Source: Lachnoclostridium sp. UBA6558 (lineage in GTDB: Bacteria; Bacillota; Clostridia; Lachnospirales; Lachnospiraceae). From it: 5,903 nucleotides of DNA. Positions 5,188-5,903 of the stretch are shown here, piece after piece. The notes beneath the pieces were generated by a model. The model did no database searches, was not told the DNA's origin, and was given only the letters and a program-made list of their open reading frames with translations. The first letter of the stretch is position 1; each line of letters begins with the position of its first letter. The stretch is taken from positions 1 to 5,903 of the forward strand of contig DJJW01000046.1 in the NCBI GenBank assembly GCA_002434335.1, in the 5' to 3' direction. Both the position numbers and the translations under genes were made by a program.

Positions 5188-5903
5188 ATGGCTGCTATGA
5201 ATAAACAGGAAAGAGTACAGATAATTGTACGATGCAGTGATTACGAGAACAATTACAATGAAATTGCTTCAATGGGTAAGCTCAAATATAAATTGCCTAT
5301 GATTGACTCTTATGTTGTTGAGGTGGCACCGGATGCTTTAAGTAATCTCCAATCAGAGAATCACCTCTGGAGTTATGAACTGGATACACACATAACCGCT
5401 CAAATGAACCGTGTAGCCGATATCATAGATTTAAACTGGGCACACGAAAGAAATATTACGGGAGAAAATGTAGGCGTTGCAGTTGTAGATACCGGCATCT
5501 GTATGCACAAGGATTTTACAGAAGGAAAAAATAGAATAAAGGCCTTTCATGATTTGATACACGGAAGAATTGAGCCTTATGACGATAACGGCCACGGCAG
5601 TCACGTCTCAGGAACTATAGGCGGCAGCGGTTTTCTCTCAAATGGTAAGTATACAGGTATCGCCCCGAAATGTGATCTGATCGGAATTAAGGTACTGGAT
5701 CAGAAAGGTGACGGTAATATTTCAGATGTACTGGCTGGATTACAGTGGATAATTGATAATAAAGTAAAACACAATATAAGAGTCGTAAACATTTCAGTTG
5801 GCACAACGACAAAAGACAATGCCGATGAAAATTCACTGTTGGTTAAAGGTGTAAATGCTGTGTGGGATGCGGGTATTGTAGTGGTGGTAGCTGCCGGAAA
5901 CCA
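5188..5903 (+). CDS. AprX-like intracellular subtilisin-family serine protease (S8), 3' end outside window
   Basis: The frame is open for 238 codons and runs off the right edge. Residues 1 to about 70 look like an I9-type propeptide or inhibitor fold (QIIVRCSDYE near 11-20; DSYVVEVAPDALSNLQ near 40-55), with no signal peptide before it, so the enzyme is probably cytoplasmic. The catalytic domain follows: Asp101 in VAVVDTGI, His136 in DDNGHGSHVSGT, and Asn238 in VVAAGN, the oxyanion-hole residue. The catalytic Ser would lie beyond the window. Spacing and motifs (EPYDDNGHG, LIGIKVLDQKGDG, VNISVG) closely resemble Bacillus AprX, an intracellular protease of unclear role. Clostridial spore-germination Csp proteases are the main alternative, but the AprX-like motifs fit better. 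ATG 5188 is preferred because AAGG (5179-5182) precedes it by 5 nt; ATG 5197 is 14 nt away. It is divergent from the MltG-like gene. Confidence 0.93.
   Translation, partial: MAAMNKQERVQIIVRCSDYENNYNEIASMGKLKYKLPMIDSYVVEVAPDALSNLQSENHLWSYELDTHITAQMNRVADIIDLNWAHERNITGENVGVAVVDTGICMHKDFTEGKNRIKAFHDLIHGRIEPYDDNGHGSHVSGTIGGSGFLSNGKYTGIAPKCDLIGIKVLDQKGDGNISDVLAGLQWIIDNKVKHNIRVVNISVGTTTKDNADENSLLVKGVNAVWDAGIVVVVAAGN

Overview
The window looks like chromosomal DNA from a low-GC, endospore-forming Firmicute, most likely a clostridium of the Lachnospiraceae type. This is inferred from AT-rich spacers with strong GGAGG-type ribosome binding sites, a spore-surface-style collagen-like gene, matches to mother-cell sporulation promoters, and the protein families present. 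No RNA gene, CRISPR array, insertion sequence or phage gene is visible. Five protein genes fill the window: four on the minus strand, and one on the plus strand that runs off the right edge.

Region 1-1147 (minus): the 5' part of a collagen-like gene that leaves the window at base 1. It has a 61-residue head with no signal peptide, then 93 uninterrupted Gly-X-Y triplets. Two tandem 162-bp repeats lie at its left end. A good SigK-type promoter match (AC-N16-CATATTTATA) sits upstream, followed by a leader with two small dyads. This suggests a BclA-like protein made late in the mother cell.

Region 1148-2999 (minus): a transmembrane methyl-accepting chemotaxis protein, with a candidate SigA promoter directly after the upstream terminator.

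Region 2991-5005 (minus): a secreted or membrane-tethered MltG-like endolytic transglycosylase, then a membrane-anchored DUF2318 (Cys-rich, putative metal-binding) protein 56 nt downstream, closed by a strong rho-independent terminator. The DUF2318 gene has a puzzling start: the best Shine-Dalgarno sequence points to an ATT codon, not to the GTG found upstream. A SigE-like promoter match lies across the mltG stop codon.

Region 5006-5903 (plus): a divergent spacer, then the first 238 codons of an AprX-like intracellular subtilisin-family protease with an I9-like propeptide and no signal peptide.

The genes do not form one obvious pathway. The common thread, if there is one, is sporulation and the cell or spore envelope: a spore-surface collagen, peptidoglycan cleavage, an extracytoplasmic Cys-rich protein and an intracellular protease. 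I found no clear sign of a new multi-gene system. The most useful leads are the DUF2318 start codon, the SigK- and SigE-like promoters, and the unusual layout of the MltG homologue.
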